Positions 46,634-55,144 of a stretch of DNA of 64,000 nt are shown piece after piece. Made by a program: the position numbers and the translations under genes. A model generated the notes under the pieces. It searched no databases, was not told where the DNA came from, and saw only the letters and a program-made list of their open reading frames with translations. Origin of the DNA: Thermoplasmata archaeon (lineage in GTDB: Archaea > Thermoplasmatota > Thermoplasmata > Lutacidiplasmatales > UBA184); assembly GCA_027306505.1 (NCBI GenBank), contig DAHUZP010000026.1, positions 1 to 64,000 on the forward strand, written 5' to 3'. Numbering within the stretch: position 1 is the first letter of the stretch; every line of letters begins with the position of its first letter.

Positions 46634-47737
46634 ATGGCACCGTCAAGGTCGGCGTCCCTGGAGTCACAGTTCGCCCGAGCGGTCCTCTCCCAGAACCTCC
46701 GAGTGAAGCCGGGGGAGAACGTGGTCATCGAGGGTTGGAGCCACGCCCTTCCATGGGCGACGGCGTTGGCCCGGGAGGCCCGTCGTCTCAAGGCCTATCC
46801 CCTGGTGCTCTACGAGGACGAGGGGGCCTTCTGGGACTCGGTGGAGTCCGGCGAGGAGGCGGTCCTTGGCGCAGCGCCCGCCCATGAATGGTCGATGCTG
46901 GGGTCGACCGACGTGTACATCCATATGTGGGGGCCCGGGGACAAGGTCCGTTTGGGCGTGTTGCCCCCCGCCCGTTCGTCCAAGATCTACGCTTGGAACG
47001 AAGCGTGGTACAAGGCCGCGTCAAAGGCCGGGCTCCGGGGGGCACGGCTCGAGATCGGCCGCCCATACCCGACCCTCGCCAAGGCCTACGGCGTCGACCT
47101 CCAGGAGTGGACCGAACAGGTCGCTCGTGCGACCATGGTGGACCCTCGGCGCGTCTCCGCGGCGGCGGGCCCTATCGCCAAGGCGCTCGAGAGGGGCAGG
47201 AGGCTGCGGATCTACGACGACCGGGGCACCGATCTGACCCTTGGCCTCGCTCGGCGGCCTGCCACTCTGAACGTCGGCCAGGTCTCCGCACGGGACAAGA
47301 AGAGCCGGTTCCGGATGCTGACGAACTTGCCGGCGGGGTCCGTGGGGGTTGCGTTGGACGAGAAGGTCGGGGAAGGCACCTTCGTCTCGAACCGAAGCTG
47401 CTACCTCGATGCCGGTCGGGCCATCGACGTCCGCATGGAGCTCCACGACGGTCGACTGTCCTCCAAATCGTTCGGAAGCGGCGGCGAGTTCTTCGAGGAG
47501 AGCTATCGGAAGGGAGGGAAGGGACGGGACCAGCCCGGCCAGCTCCGCATCGGGCTCAACCCCATGCTGCATGACACCCCACAGCTCGAGGACTGTGAAG
47601 CCGGGGCCGTCACGTTCAGCGTGGGCATGAACCAGTTCTATCCCGGCGGAAAGAACCGGTCCCCCTACTTCGGGTTCGCGGTGAACGCCGGGGTCACGGT
47701 CGAGGTGGACGGAAAGCCCCTGAAGCTTCGCTCCTGA
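46634..47737 (+). CDS. M29-family (AmpS/AmpT-like) aminopeptidase
   Basis: NLRVKPGENVVIEGWSHALPWATALAREARR; C-terminal IGLNPMLHDTPQLEDCEAGAVTFSVGMNQFYPGG; TATA acatatgta 26 nt upstream. Confidence 0.75.
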   Translation: MAPSRSASLESQFARAVLSQNLRVKPGENVVIEGWSHALPWATALAREARRLKAYPLVLYEDEGAFWDSVESGEEAVLGAAPAHEWSMLGSTDVYIHMWGPGDKVRLGVLPPARSSKIYAWNEAWYKAASKAGLRGARLEIGRPYPTLAKAYGVDLQEWTEQVARATMVDPRRVSAAAGPIAKALERGRRLRIYDDRGTDLTLGLARRPATLNVGQVSARDKKSRFRMLTNLPAGSVGVALDEKVGEGTFVSNRSCYLDAGRAIDVRMELHDGRLSSKSFGSGGEFFEESYRKGGKGRDQPGQLRIGLNPMLHDTPQLEDCEAGAVTFSVGMNQFYPGGKNRSPYFGFAVNAGVTVEVDGKPLKLRS

Positions 47738-47877
47738 GGCGGCTCGCCGACCCGCCCGCTTCCGACCCGATCGGACCTAGGGTCCCTCGGGGAGAGGCGG
47801 GGAGAGGCGGGGAGAGGGCGCGGGCGGGAGGGGAGGTCCAGGGCCGTTCGGCGTCGTGGTCCCCAGGGAGTTTTTGG

Positions 47878-48462
47878 TCAAGAACCTCTCGAACGCGACC
47901 TGCGGCCGTCCCGACGGGTCTCGGAGGGGGAGAACGATCGTCGCTCCCTCTCGAGGGTCTTCTCGAGCTCCCGCAGATTGTGCCGAAGGTAGACCAGGTC
48001 AGAATGGAACATCGAAACCCCTCGGGTCAGCCTTGCGATCTGGGCGGAATGCCATTTGGACCTCAGCACTCCATCGAGCGACTGGACCAGGCCTAAGAGT
48101 GGCTCCACGCGCAGCCGGTTCCAGTCCGTCGTTGAAGGTAGGTTCCTGAACTCCGACCGGATCCTCTCTAGCTGCCGCCGAAAATCTGGGATCGCGCCCT
48201 TGTACACCCGGTCGACCACGTCCTCGCTCCCCTCCAGGACCGGAAGGAACCCCACGTTCCCCTCGCGCACGCTCTCAACGACCTCCACGCAGGGGTCGGA
48301 GGGATGACCGACGAGGACGTTCGATTGCATGAGGTCCCATACGGACCTGGGCCGCATTCCCACCCCTTCCATCCGGGAGAAGAGGGATGGTCGACGGGCC
48401 GTCGGTTCGTGCGCAGGCTTCGGTCGGTGACCTTCAGCGGACACGATAGTACCCACGGCCAT
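47878..48462 (-). CDS. Hypothetical helical protein
   Basis: MRPRSVWDLMQSNVLVGHPSDPCVEVVESVREGNVGFLPVLEG...LERIRSEFRNLPSTTDWNRLRVEPLLGLVQSLDGVLRSKWHSAQIARLTRGVSMFHSDLVYLRHNLRELEKTLERE. Confidence 0.6.
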   Translation of the reverse strand: MAVGTIVSAEGHRPKPAHEPTARRPSLFSRMEGVGMRPRSVWDLMQSNVLVGHPSDPCVEVVESVREGNVGFLPVLEGSEDVVDRVYKGAIPDFRRQLERIRSEFRNLPSTTDWNRLRVEPLLGLVQSLDGVLRSKWHSAQIARLTRGVSMFHSDLVYLRHNLRELEKTLERERRSFSPSETRRDGRRSRSRGS

Positions 48463-48604
48463 CCGGGTCCGGACGGGGTAAGACCCCCTCGTCAATCCCG
48501 TTCGAGCCGTGGCGAGGCCGTCCCCTTCGGGGGGCCTCGGGGACGGGCCTGCCGCCGTCCATGCACGGACCTCTCGCGTCCCCGGGCGGGACAGGTCCGT
48601 CTTT

Positions 48605-49615
48605 TCACGGTGGCGAGGTGAGCCCCTCTTCGGTGCCGGGGACGGGGACAGAGGGGGGGTGACAGTAGGCCCCGCTGTCGATCTTCTTGAGCTGTCGGAG
48701 CCCTTGCACCAGGCTCCAGCCGCCGATGCCCCCCACAACGAGGAGCACGAGGACCGTGGCGAGGCCGATCGCGTCAAGGTTCGGGATGGGGTTGCCGGTG
48801 CTCAGCGCGATGCTCTCGATCGAAGGGAAGAGGACCACGAAAGCCCCCACCGCCGCGAAGAGCATGCCTCCCCAGTAGAGCGTCTCTCCCCCGGTGTGCC
48901 TACCGAGGTAGCAGACATCGTCCGGGCTGAGCTTGCGCAACCTCGCGAAGCTCGCGAAGACCGCCCCGAAGATGACCTGCATCACCATGGTGCCGAGCCC
49001 GAACATGACCCCGGGCAGTGGCGCGTAGAGGAGGGAAGGCACCTGGGGGGCTAGGATGAAGGTGATGATCGTGGCATACGCCCCGAAGCCGAAACCTGCG
49101 ATGAGCCCGTGGACGGCGGCCATGGAGGTGGGGACGGACTGCACATGGGTCTCCTCCAGCGACCTCCGGGTCACCTCCGACGAATGATGGCCGGCCCCGT
49201 GCGGGAACGGAGGGTCCTGGCCATGGGCCACGCGATGCTCCCCACGATGGAGCCAGCTATCGAAGGGGAGGTGGAGGTAGCGTCCCTTCAGGACGTAGGA
49301 CCCCGCGATGACCATGACGATCCCCACGACGACGTAGACGGGGCCGTCCAAGTTGTACTCCCGGTACACTGCGGCCAAGCCCAGGAAGCCGAGCGTCGTG
49401 AGGAAGGCTCGCTGGACCGTGAAACCCGCGGAGAAGCTGATCCCGGCCTTTGCTCCGCGAAGGGAGCTGTAGCTCCCTATCGCGTAGCTGAACGTGATGG
49501 GCCAGGTGTGCTCGTCGGGGGTGGCCCCGTGCAAGAGGCCGAGGATGAAGGAGATGAGAAGGATCATGGAGAGGGAGAGACCCTGGGGAGGGTTCAACAG
49601 TGTCCCAAGGTCCAT
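48605..49615 (-). CDS. NiCoT/NicO-like metal (Ni/Co) transporter family membrane protein
   Basis: LGLLHGATPDEHTWPITFSYAIG (HX4DH-like), multi-TM, His-rich loop. Confidence 0.7.
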   Translation of the reverse strand: MDLGTLLNPPQGLSLSMILLISFILGLLHGATPDEHTWPITFSYAIGSYSSLRGAKAGISFSAGFTVQRAFLTTLGFLGLAAVYREYNLDGPVYVVVGIVMVIAGSYVLKGRYLHLPFDSWLHRGEHRVAHGQDPPFPHGAGHHSSEVTRRSLEETHVQSVPTSMAAVHGLIAGFGFGAYATIITFILAPQVPSLLYAPLPGVMFGLGTMVMQVIFGAVFASFARLRKLSPDDVCYLGRHTGGETLYWGGMLFAAVGAFVVLFPSIESIALSTGNPIPNLDAIGLATVLVLLVVGGIGGWSLVQGLRQLKKIDSGAYCHPPSVPVPGTEEGLTSPP

Positions 49616-49700
49616 GATCTTCAGCCTCCGCTTTGTCCCGGTTGCCTTACAGCTCGGTCAGCCGCGCGCCTACGAGGACCTCGGGCAAGGCACCGTACTG

Positions 49701-49818
49701 GCCTTCATGGAGCTCGCTTCAGACCACGATCGGTCCTCGTCTTTCCAGGGACCTGTGTCGGCATTCCACCCGGCCCTCATGGAGCTATCTCCAGACCCCG
49801 ATCGGCCCTCCCCTATCG
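49701..49818 (+). repeat. Two-copy imperfect direct repeat, period about 72 bp
   Basis: gccttcatggagctcgcttcagaccacgatcggtcctc and gccctcatggagctatctccagaccccgatcggccctc. Confidence 0.6.
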
Positions 49819-50335
49819 CGGTGGGAGCATCGAGGACGGACGGACCGCTCCGAGGGGGCCCGTCCTTTCGATCCCCTACTTCCCCCCACCACGGTCCGCC
49901 TCCTCCCATACCCTGGCTGCCCCTAAGGCTTGAGACCTGACGTGAACTCTCCCTCCCGATGCCGGACGATCCTTATCGATAGGTCGATCCATACCGCGCG
50001 GCCGACCGTGGGCTATTGCCCCTCGTCACCACTACGTGACGGGTCCGGCCCTCGGCACCGTCGGTCACCCTAAAAGGAGAACCCGCTCTTCATTTGGAAG
50101 GCGGCTTGGGGGGCGTGCGCGGCAAGCGCCGACCCTAGGGTCCTCAATCCCCCGCGGGTCTGCCCGCCGTCGAGCCGGTGCCGTGGGGTTGGCCCCCGGT
50201 CAAGAGCACATCGCGCCCTTCTCGCAAGCCCACCGTGTCGGGAAACGATCAACGGAGGACACGTCGACGGCGCAGTCATCACGGGTCTGCACCCCGTGGA
50301 TAGGGTGCCGACCCCGTTGAAAGCGTTCCGATCGC

Positions 50336-50509
50336 CTACGCCTTGATCGCGTTCTTCAGCTTCGCGACCAGATCGGGCGGCGGGCTCGTGATCCCGTGGG
50401 AGCTCTTGGCGTGCGCCGCCGCGATCTCCATCACTTCGTTCGCGTCCTTCGCTCCTTTCACTTCGAATCCGCAGCTCATGCCGACATCCGCGCAACGAAA
50501 GCTCGCCAT
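50336..50509 (-). CDS. DUF1059 family small protein (57 aa)
   Basis: Manual translation MASFRCADVGMSCGFEVKGAKDANEVMEIAAAHAKSSHGITSPPPDLVAKLKNAIKA; below ORF-track size cut-off. Confidence 0.88.
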   Translation of the reverse strand: MASFRCADVGMSCGFEVKGAKDANEVMEIAAAHAKSSHGITSPPPDLVAKLKNAIKA

Positions 50510-50540
50510 AACTCCTCGTGGCAGGAGTACGAACGATGGA

Positions 50541-50558
50541 CATAACTGTTGTGTTATG
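50541..50558. promoter_or_regulatory. Perfect inverted repeat CATAAC-TGTTGT-GTTATG upstream of DUF1059 gene
   Basis: 6-bp arms with 6-nt spacer, 32 nt upstream of ATG 50509. Confidence 0.55.
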
Positions 50559-50627
50559 CCCGAAACTGGGGTTCAGCCATGGACGGGGCACGGTACCGCG
50601 GCGGGCACATGGGCCGAGCGCCCACCC

Positions 50628-50780
50628 CTAGGGGCTTAGCTCCTTGAGCCGAGCCTCGATGGCCCGGATCTGCCGTCCGAGAGCAGCCTTCTCCTCCTCC
50701 AGATACGCCTTGGCCTCTCCTGGAGAGGGGACGGAAGGATAGGGGAGCCCGTAGCCCCACCAGGACCGGGGGCCGTATCT
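50628..50780 (-). pseudogene. Remnant of DUF5320-like small protein
   Basis: Frame reads *SRYGPRSWWGYGLPYPSVPSPGEAKAYLEEEKAALGRQIRAIEARLKELSP*; typical DUF5320 C-terminus, but a stop lies directly upstream and there is no start. Confidence 0.4.
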
Positions 50781-51038
50781 GCTCTACACTCCCGGAAGGG
50801 GCGCACGGCCGCTCTTGGACGCCATGCACATCCATCCATCCGGCGATGAGCGAGGTCGTCCAACGGGCCTTCTACAGCCTCGCCCCTGTGGAGCCGGAAC
50901 GACGGCTGGTGGCCGAGCCGGTCCCGGCCTGATCTCCGCCGTCCGCGCCTTGCCGCCCCTCACGGGACCCCGACCGGGGTCCCAGGTCAGTCGCGGAGCG
51001 CCGAGGCGGTGACCTCGGCGGAGGCCGGGGCCTCGAAC

Positions 51039-51460
51039 TTACCGTTGCTCCTCCTGAGCCGGGGTCCGCTCGTCGACCAAGGTCGGGGTCGCCAGCGCCT
51101 GGTGGATCTTGATGCGACGAGCAAGGCGCACCCCATTGTGCGAAAGCCGGGACTTGATCGCCCTGAGCGTGCTCTCGATGTAGGACCCGGCGCAGCCACT
51201 CCCCCCCGACGAGACGAGGTCCAAGAGGCGGTCGTAGAGATGCTTCTCCTCCAGGCGAGCAGGGGCGAGTGGCGCGAGGTCGTGTTCTGCTCAGGAGACC
51301 CTGAGCCTGCGGAGATGGACGTCAGCTGTGATGACCGATCGACGAGAGAAGTTATCGTGCCAGCGGGCGATCTCGGGATCGGCCAACAGGCGGCGATGGA
51401 CGGGCGGGGGGCCGCGCGGAGGCACGGTTAGGGCATAGGGCTCATGGAATCCATACCTTT
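51039..51460 (-). pseudogene. Decayed archaeal tyrosine recombinase/integrase, N-terminal (core-binding) region
   Basis: LLADPEIARWHDNFSRRSVITADVHLRRLRVS* AEHDLAPLAPARLEEKHLYDRLLDLVSSGG [frameshift] GCAGSYIESTLRAIKSRLSHNGVRLARRIKIHQALATPTLVDERTPAQEEQR*; in-frame TGA 51291-51293, one frameshift, terminal stop before the catalytic domain. Confidence 0.8.
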
Positions 51461-51524
51461 CTAGGATGGGCCGGGGCGGGCCCACAAGCAAACGGGTTTG
51501 AGTCCCCCGGTGGCGGTCCGCGGG

Positions 51525-51932
51525 TCACCGTCCGACGTGCTGCTCAACCCAGCGCAGGACCCGCTCGGCCCTGGTAACAATCTTCTCCGCTTCCTCGGCA
51601 GTGAGTCCATCCCCCCCGTACTCGACACGGCTCTTGAGGTCAAGGACTGAGAGAACCTGGCGGGTGACCTCCTTCAATCCGTCGGTCGACACTCTCTCCA
51701 TGACTCGGACAACGTCACGGTGATCCTCCCCCCGGCTTCGAACCTCCAGATGGAAAATCGTGAAGGCGTCGCACGCGGAAATCACACCATGGATCGCTCC
51801 CAGTCCCGCCCCGGAATACCGTAGATCACCGAGCGAGTCTCGGGCCAGCGCCAGAAACTCCCTCGCCTTGAGGAGGTATGCAGTGTGCTCCTCTGACGCC
51901 ACTGGCTCGGTTCTGGGGAGGTCCCGGGTCAT
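51525..51932 (-). CDS. HEPN-domain protein
   Basis: EEHTAYLLKAREFLALARDSLGDLRYSGAGLGAIHGVISACDAFTIFHL...KSRVEYGGDGLTAEEAEKIVTRAERVLRWVEQH; ATGA-coupled to upstream nucleotidyltransferase. Confidence 0.82.
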   Translation of the reverse strand: MTRDLPRTEPVASEEHTAYLLKAREFLALARDSLGDLRYSGAGLGAIHGVISACDAFTIFHLEVRSRGEDHRDVVRVMERVSTDGLKEVTRQVLSVLDLKSRVEYGGDGLTAEEAEKIVTRAERVLRWVEQHVGR

Positions 51933-52522
51933 CGGAACCCCAGAAGGTCCGTCCCATCCCGTTCGACGCTGGCGATGAAACTCGGGCTCATTCTGGACCG
52001 GATCTCGGCCCGATCGACCACGATGGGGGCCAGATTGAGCCCGTAACGGGCCCTGACACGTCGCCCAACGGAGAACAATCGGTCGGCGACCTTGTCTCGG
52101 TCAGCCGCACGCTCAACTTCGACAAAGAGGTCCACGTCGCTCGCTCCTCGCTCCTCTCCACGAGCGACGGAGCCGAAAAGCAGCGCCCTACGAACGGGCA
52201 GGCCCCGCAAACCGGTGGCAAGCTCGTGAGAAAGTTCCCCGCTCAGGGCGCGTTCTTTCACGAACAACTGTCTCAACGGGTCGACCAAGGCGTTCTCCTC
52301 GCACAAGCTCCAGAGGTGACTTCGCCCGGCCACCCGACGGTCGACGAGCCCTTCCGATTCGAGGATTCTGAGCGCTGACTGGACATGGGAGACCGGGATC
52401 TCCCCGAGGCGGGCGAGGTTCCTGCCGGTGAAGCTCGAACCCGGGTGTCGGCACAACACCCGCAGAACGTGCAGAACACCCTTCCCGCGGAGGATGTCAT
52501 CCAGGGGTTCGTGAACTCTCAT
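51929..52522 (-). CDS. Winged-HTH plus MNT nucleotidyltransferase (partner of HEPN protein)
   Basis: LRVLCRHPGSSFTGRNLARLGEIPVSHVQSALRILESEGLVDRR (wHTH); RRALLFGSVARGEERGASDVDLFVEVE (MNT). Confidence 0.88.
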   Translation of the reverse strand: MRVHEPLDDILRGKGVLHVLRVLCRHPGSSFTGRNLARLGEIPVSHVQSALRILESEGLVDRRVAGRSHLWSLCEENALVDPLRQLFVKERALSGELSHELATGLRGLPVRRALLFGSVARGEERGASDVDLFVEVERAADRDKVADRLFSVGRRVRARYGLNLAPIVVDRAEIRSRMSPSFIASVERDGTDLLGFR

Positions 52523-53085
52523 TGACCAATATATAGGTCATATGACCTATAAAGAGGTCGCAGCGCCGGGGCGGATTCGGACGCATATGGTGGTGGGGAC
52601 GAGGAAGGGATGTCGCTCGGGCGGCCCTCCTTCCTCACGCACGAGGCCCAGACGGACTCGAACGTGTGTGGTCGTTGGGACACTCCCTCGGGTCGGTGAT
52701 CCCCGCCCTGCGTGGCGTCGTTGATGATGGCCGTAAAGGCGTCGACTCGGCTCACCTTGCCGTTCTCCAACTCGAATACATTCAGGGCCCTGAGCACCAG
52801 GAAGCTGCCGTCCTTCGTGGGAACGCGAACGATAGACTCAGCCACCACGACGTTCCCCTCCTCGGTCATCCTGGTAATTTGAATTCGAAGTCCACCCGAC
52901 CCGGGCGGATTGCCGATGCTCTGAAGGACTGCGGGCCTACCCCGAATCGGAACTCCCGAAGTGTCGGATCCGTCGGCCCACTCGACCCGCACAACGTTAT
53001 CGGTCAGGCATGAACCCAGGGCCTGCCGGTCCAGCCTGCTCAGACACTCGAAGTACTTCGTCACGACCTCCTTGTTCGGGCTCAT
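52519..53085 (-). CDS. SnoaL/NTF2-like protein with atypical C-terminal extension
   Basis: NKEVVTKYFECLSRLDRQALGSCLTDNVVRVEWADGSDTSGVPIRGRPAVLQSIGN...VFELENGKVSRVDAFTA; the tail runs through an att-like repeat and the operator. Confidence 0.65.
   Translation of the reverse strand: MSPNKEVVTKYFECLSRLDRQALGSCLTDNVVRVEWADGSDTSGVPIRGRPAVLQSIGNPPGSGGLRIQITRMTEEGNVVVAESIVRVPTKDGSFLVLRALNVFELENGKVSRVDAFTAIINDATQGGDHRPEGVSQRPHTFESVWASCVRKEGRPSDIPSSSPPPYASESAPALRPLYRSYDLYIGQ
52523..52560. promoter_or_regulatory. Two tandem dyads TGACC-N8-GGTCR spanning TATA elements; central 20-bp perfect palindrome
   Basis: TGACCaatatataGGTCA (52523-52540) and TGACCtataaagaGGTCG (52543-52560); palindrome TATAGGTCATATGACCTATA at 52532-52551. 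Confidence 0.75.
52565..52582 (+). repeat. Copy of the tRNA-Val 3' end (att-like): GCCGGGGCGGATTCGGAC
   Basis: 17/18 identity to 53166-53183 (GCCGGGGCGGATTCGAAC). Confidence 0.65.
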
Positions 53086-53162
53086 GACTCGCGGAGCGGA
53101 GTGCCTTGGGATAACGGTGATGGGGGAGTGGACCCGAGCCGCGCAGCGGCTCGAATCCTCGA

Positions 53163-53235
53163 TGGGCCGGGGCGGATTCGAACCGCCGATTTTCGCGTTG
53201 TAAGCGCGACGTCATCACCCCTAGACCACCGGCCC
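53163..53235 (-). tRNA. tRNA-Val (anticodon TAC)
   Basis: Reverse complement GGGCCGGTGGTCTAGGGGTGATGACGTCGCGCTTACAACGCGAAAATCGGCGGTTCGAATCCGCCCCGGCCCA; anticodon stem TCGCG/CGCGA, loop CTTACAA. Confidence 0.95.
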
Positions 53236-53263
53236 TGGCGGGGTGAGGGGAAGGCCGGATACT

Positions 53264-55144
53264 TCAATCGACCGGCGATCCCACAGGGAGGGCGCTCTCC
53301 TTCCCCCCTTGGGTCCCTGAGGGCCCCTTCCCCCCGTGCGCGCGATGCCGGACCTTCACCACCAGTCCTCGCGGCAGCCGCCCCATCCAGGGTCCTGGAA
53401 CGCGGCTCTCGCCAACCCCAAGGACCTCTCCGTCCCGGACCAGGATCGCCTCGTCTCCGATCCGTAGCCCCGGGTCGGCGCCGATCACCCCTGGCGCGAA
53501 GAGGTCGCCCTTGAGCTCGACCCCGCCGCGGACCTGGACGCGCGAGCTCATGGCCTCGCCGAGGACCTTCCTTGCCCCGGGCACCGTGAGACGCCAGAGC
53601 CCGCTCTCCTCCTTCCACGTGGCGAGGTCCTCGTGCTCAGGGGAGACCAGCCGTTGGAACCAGGGCCGTCCCATCAACCGGACGCCCCCGTCGAAGAGCC
53701 GGTCGCCGGCAGGGGCCCCGAACTGGAAGCGCGCGAGCGACCGGAGCTCCTCGCGGACGCGGGCCATGGGGCCCTGGGTCCGCCGCTCTCCCCTCTCCTC
53801 CCGATCGATCTCCCGGGCCGCGTCGGCGAGACGGCCGAGCGACACGGCGGAGGTGGTGGAGTCCCCCTCCACCGTCCATCGATATCGGTCGGAGGGGAGC
53901 AGTCCCTCGAGCCACGCATACTCCTCCCGCGGGAGATGCACAAGGACCGAGCGGTACGTCCCGGTGTGGAGCAGGTGCTCCAACGCCTGCCGGACCCAGC
54001 GTCGCTCATCCTCGTCCCATGCTCCCGTCACGGGGATGTCGTAGTTCCGTGCTGGAGGGACGCATTCGAGCTCTCGCGGCACGAGCCCCAGGGGAGAGGT
54101 CACGGACATCCAGTGCGGCTCCCCGCCCCGGCCGATCCCTTCCAGGGCACGGGCGATGCGCCGGTGGGATGGGGACCGGGCGTAGGGCTTCGTCTTCGAA
54201 CAGGGCACGAGCAGTAACGTGCGGCGGGACTCGAGCGGCGTGTACCGCTCCAGGAAGCGCCGGCGGTATCGCTGGACCATCGGACGCCGAAGGGCTTCCT
54301 TGGTGGTGTAAGGCCGGATCCCCGAGGCGGTCACCGGGGTGTGGGACTCTTGGTAGCCCTCGCCCAGTTCATCGAAGTAGCGCAGCATCTCGCCCCGACG
54401 CGGTTCCGGCCCCAGACGGGTCTCGACCAGTTCCCGCAGACGGCCCGCCATCGCGTAGCGCCGCACGCGAGAGAGCTCCTCCTGGTACTGAGCGCGCAGC
54501 TTCCTGGCGCGCGCGTCGAGGTCGGGCGCTCCGAGATCGCCGTCCGGGGGGGCGTCCTCCTCGAGCCCCTCGACGTCCGCCCCGAGGTCCTCCCTCCCTG
54601 AGAGGGCGAACAGGCCCTCCGTGAGGTCGAGGAGGTCGATGCCGAGCGAGTAGAGGAAGGCGAGACGTCCGGGGAGCGCCACGCGAGGGGCCCAGAGCAG
54701 GGGGCCCGGGCCCGCGCCCTCCCGAAGGGCGATGGCTTCCCGCACGAAGCCCTCGCTCGAGGTGAAGGCGGCCCGGGCGTTCATCCAGACCACCAGGTCG
54801 AAGGCCCCTTGCTCGAGGCGGGTGCGGGCGGCCGCAGAGAGCGGCGTGCGGACCCCTAGGACGCGGGGACCCATCTCCACCGGGGCCTCGTCCCCGCCGG
54901 TGACCTCGGGCGTGCCGACCGGGAAGCTCAGTTCGATGGCCCGGCCACCTTGGACCCAGCGGATCCCTCGCCACATCTCCCGGGTCGCGGCAGCGGGCTC
55001 GAGCGACGCGGCATCGACCGGAGGGGCTTCCGCGGTCCCATGGGGAGGTGTGGAAAAGAGCAGCCCCGGCAGCGAGAGCTGGAGGTCACCGACGGTTCCC
55101 TCTCCAATGAGGCAGGGGCCGTCGAGCCGCTGGAGCGTGCGCAT
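53264..55144 (-). CDS. arcS: Archaeosine synthase subunit alpha (ArcS/TgtA2-like, with PUA domain)
   Basis: LLLVPCSKTKPYARSPSHRRI; PUA-like GVELKGDLFAPGVIGADPGLRIGDEAILVRDGEVLGVGESRVPG; TGT-like N-terminal region. Confidence 0.85.
   Translation of the reverse strand: MRTLQRLDGPCLIGEGTVGDLQLSLPGLLFSTPPHGTAEAPPVDAASLEPAAATREMWRGIRWVQGGRAIELSFPVGTPEVTGGDEAPVEMGPRVLGVRTPLSAAARTRLEQGAFDLVVWMNARAAFTSSEGFVREAIALREGAGPGPLLWAPRVALPGRLAFLYSLGIDLLDLTEGLFALSGREDLGADVEGLEEDAPPDGDLGAPDLDARARKLRAQYQEELSRVRRYAMAGRLRELVETRLGPEPRRGEMLRYFDELGEGYQESHTPVTASGIRPYTTKEALRRPMVQRYRRRFLERYTPLESRRTLLLVPCSKTKPYARSPSHRRIARALEGIGRGGEPHWMSVTSPLGLVPRELECVPPARNYDIPVTGAWDEDERRWVRQALEHLLHTGTYRSVLVHLPREEYAWLEGLLPSDRYRWTVEGDSTTSAVSLGRLADAAREIDREERGERRTQGPMARVREELRSLARFQFGAPAGDRLFDGGVRLMGRPWFQRLVSPEHEDLATWKEESGLWRLTVPGARKVLGEAMSSRVQVRGGVELKGDLFAPGVIGADPGLRIGDEAILVRDGEVLGVGESRVPGPWMGRLPRGLVVKVRHRAHGGKGPSGTQGGKESALPVGSPVD

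Noticed and set aside
52542-52724. + strand ORF starting inside the HEPN/MNT palindrome
   Set aside because: No domain, overlaps the operator and att-like repeat; probably chance, although the promoter could in principle fire in both directions.
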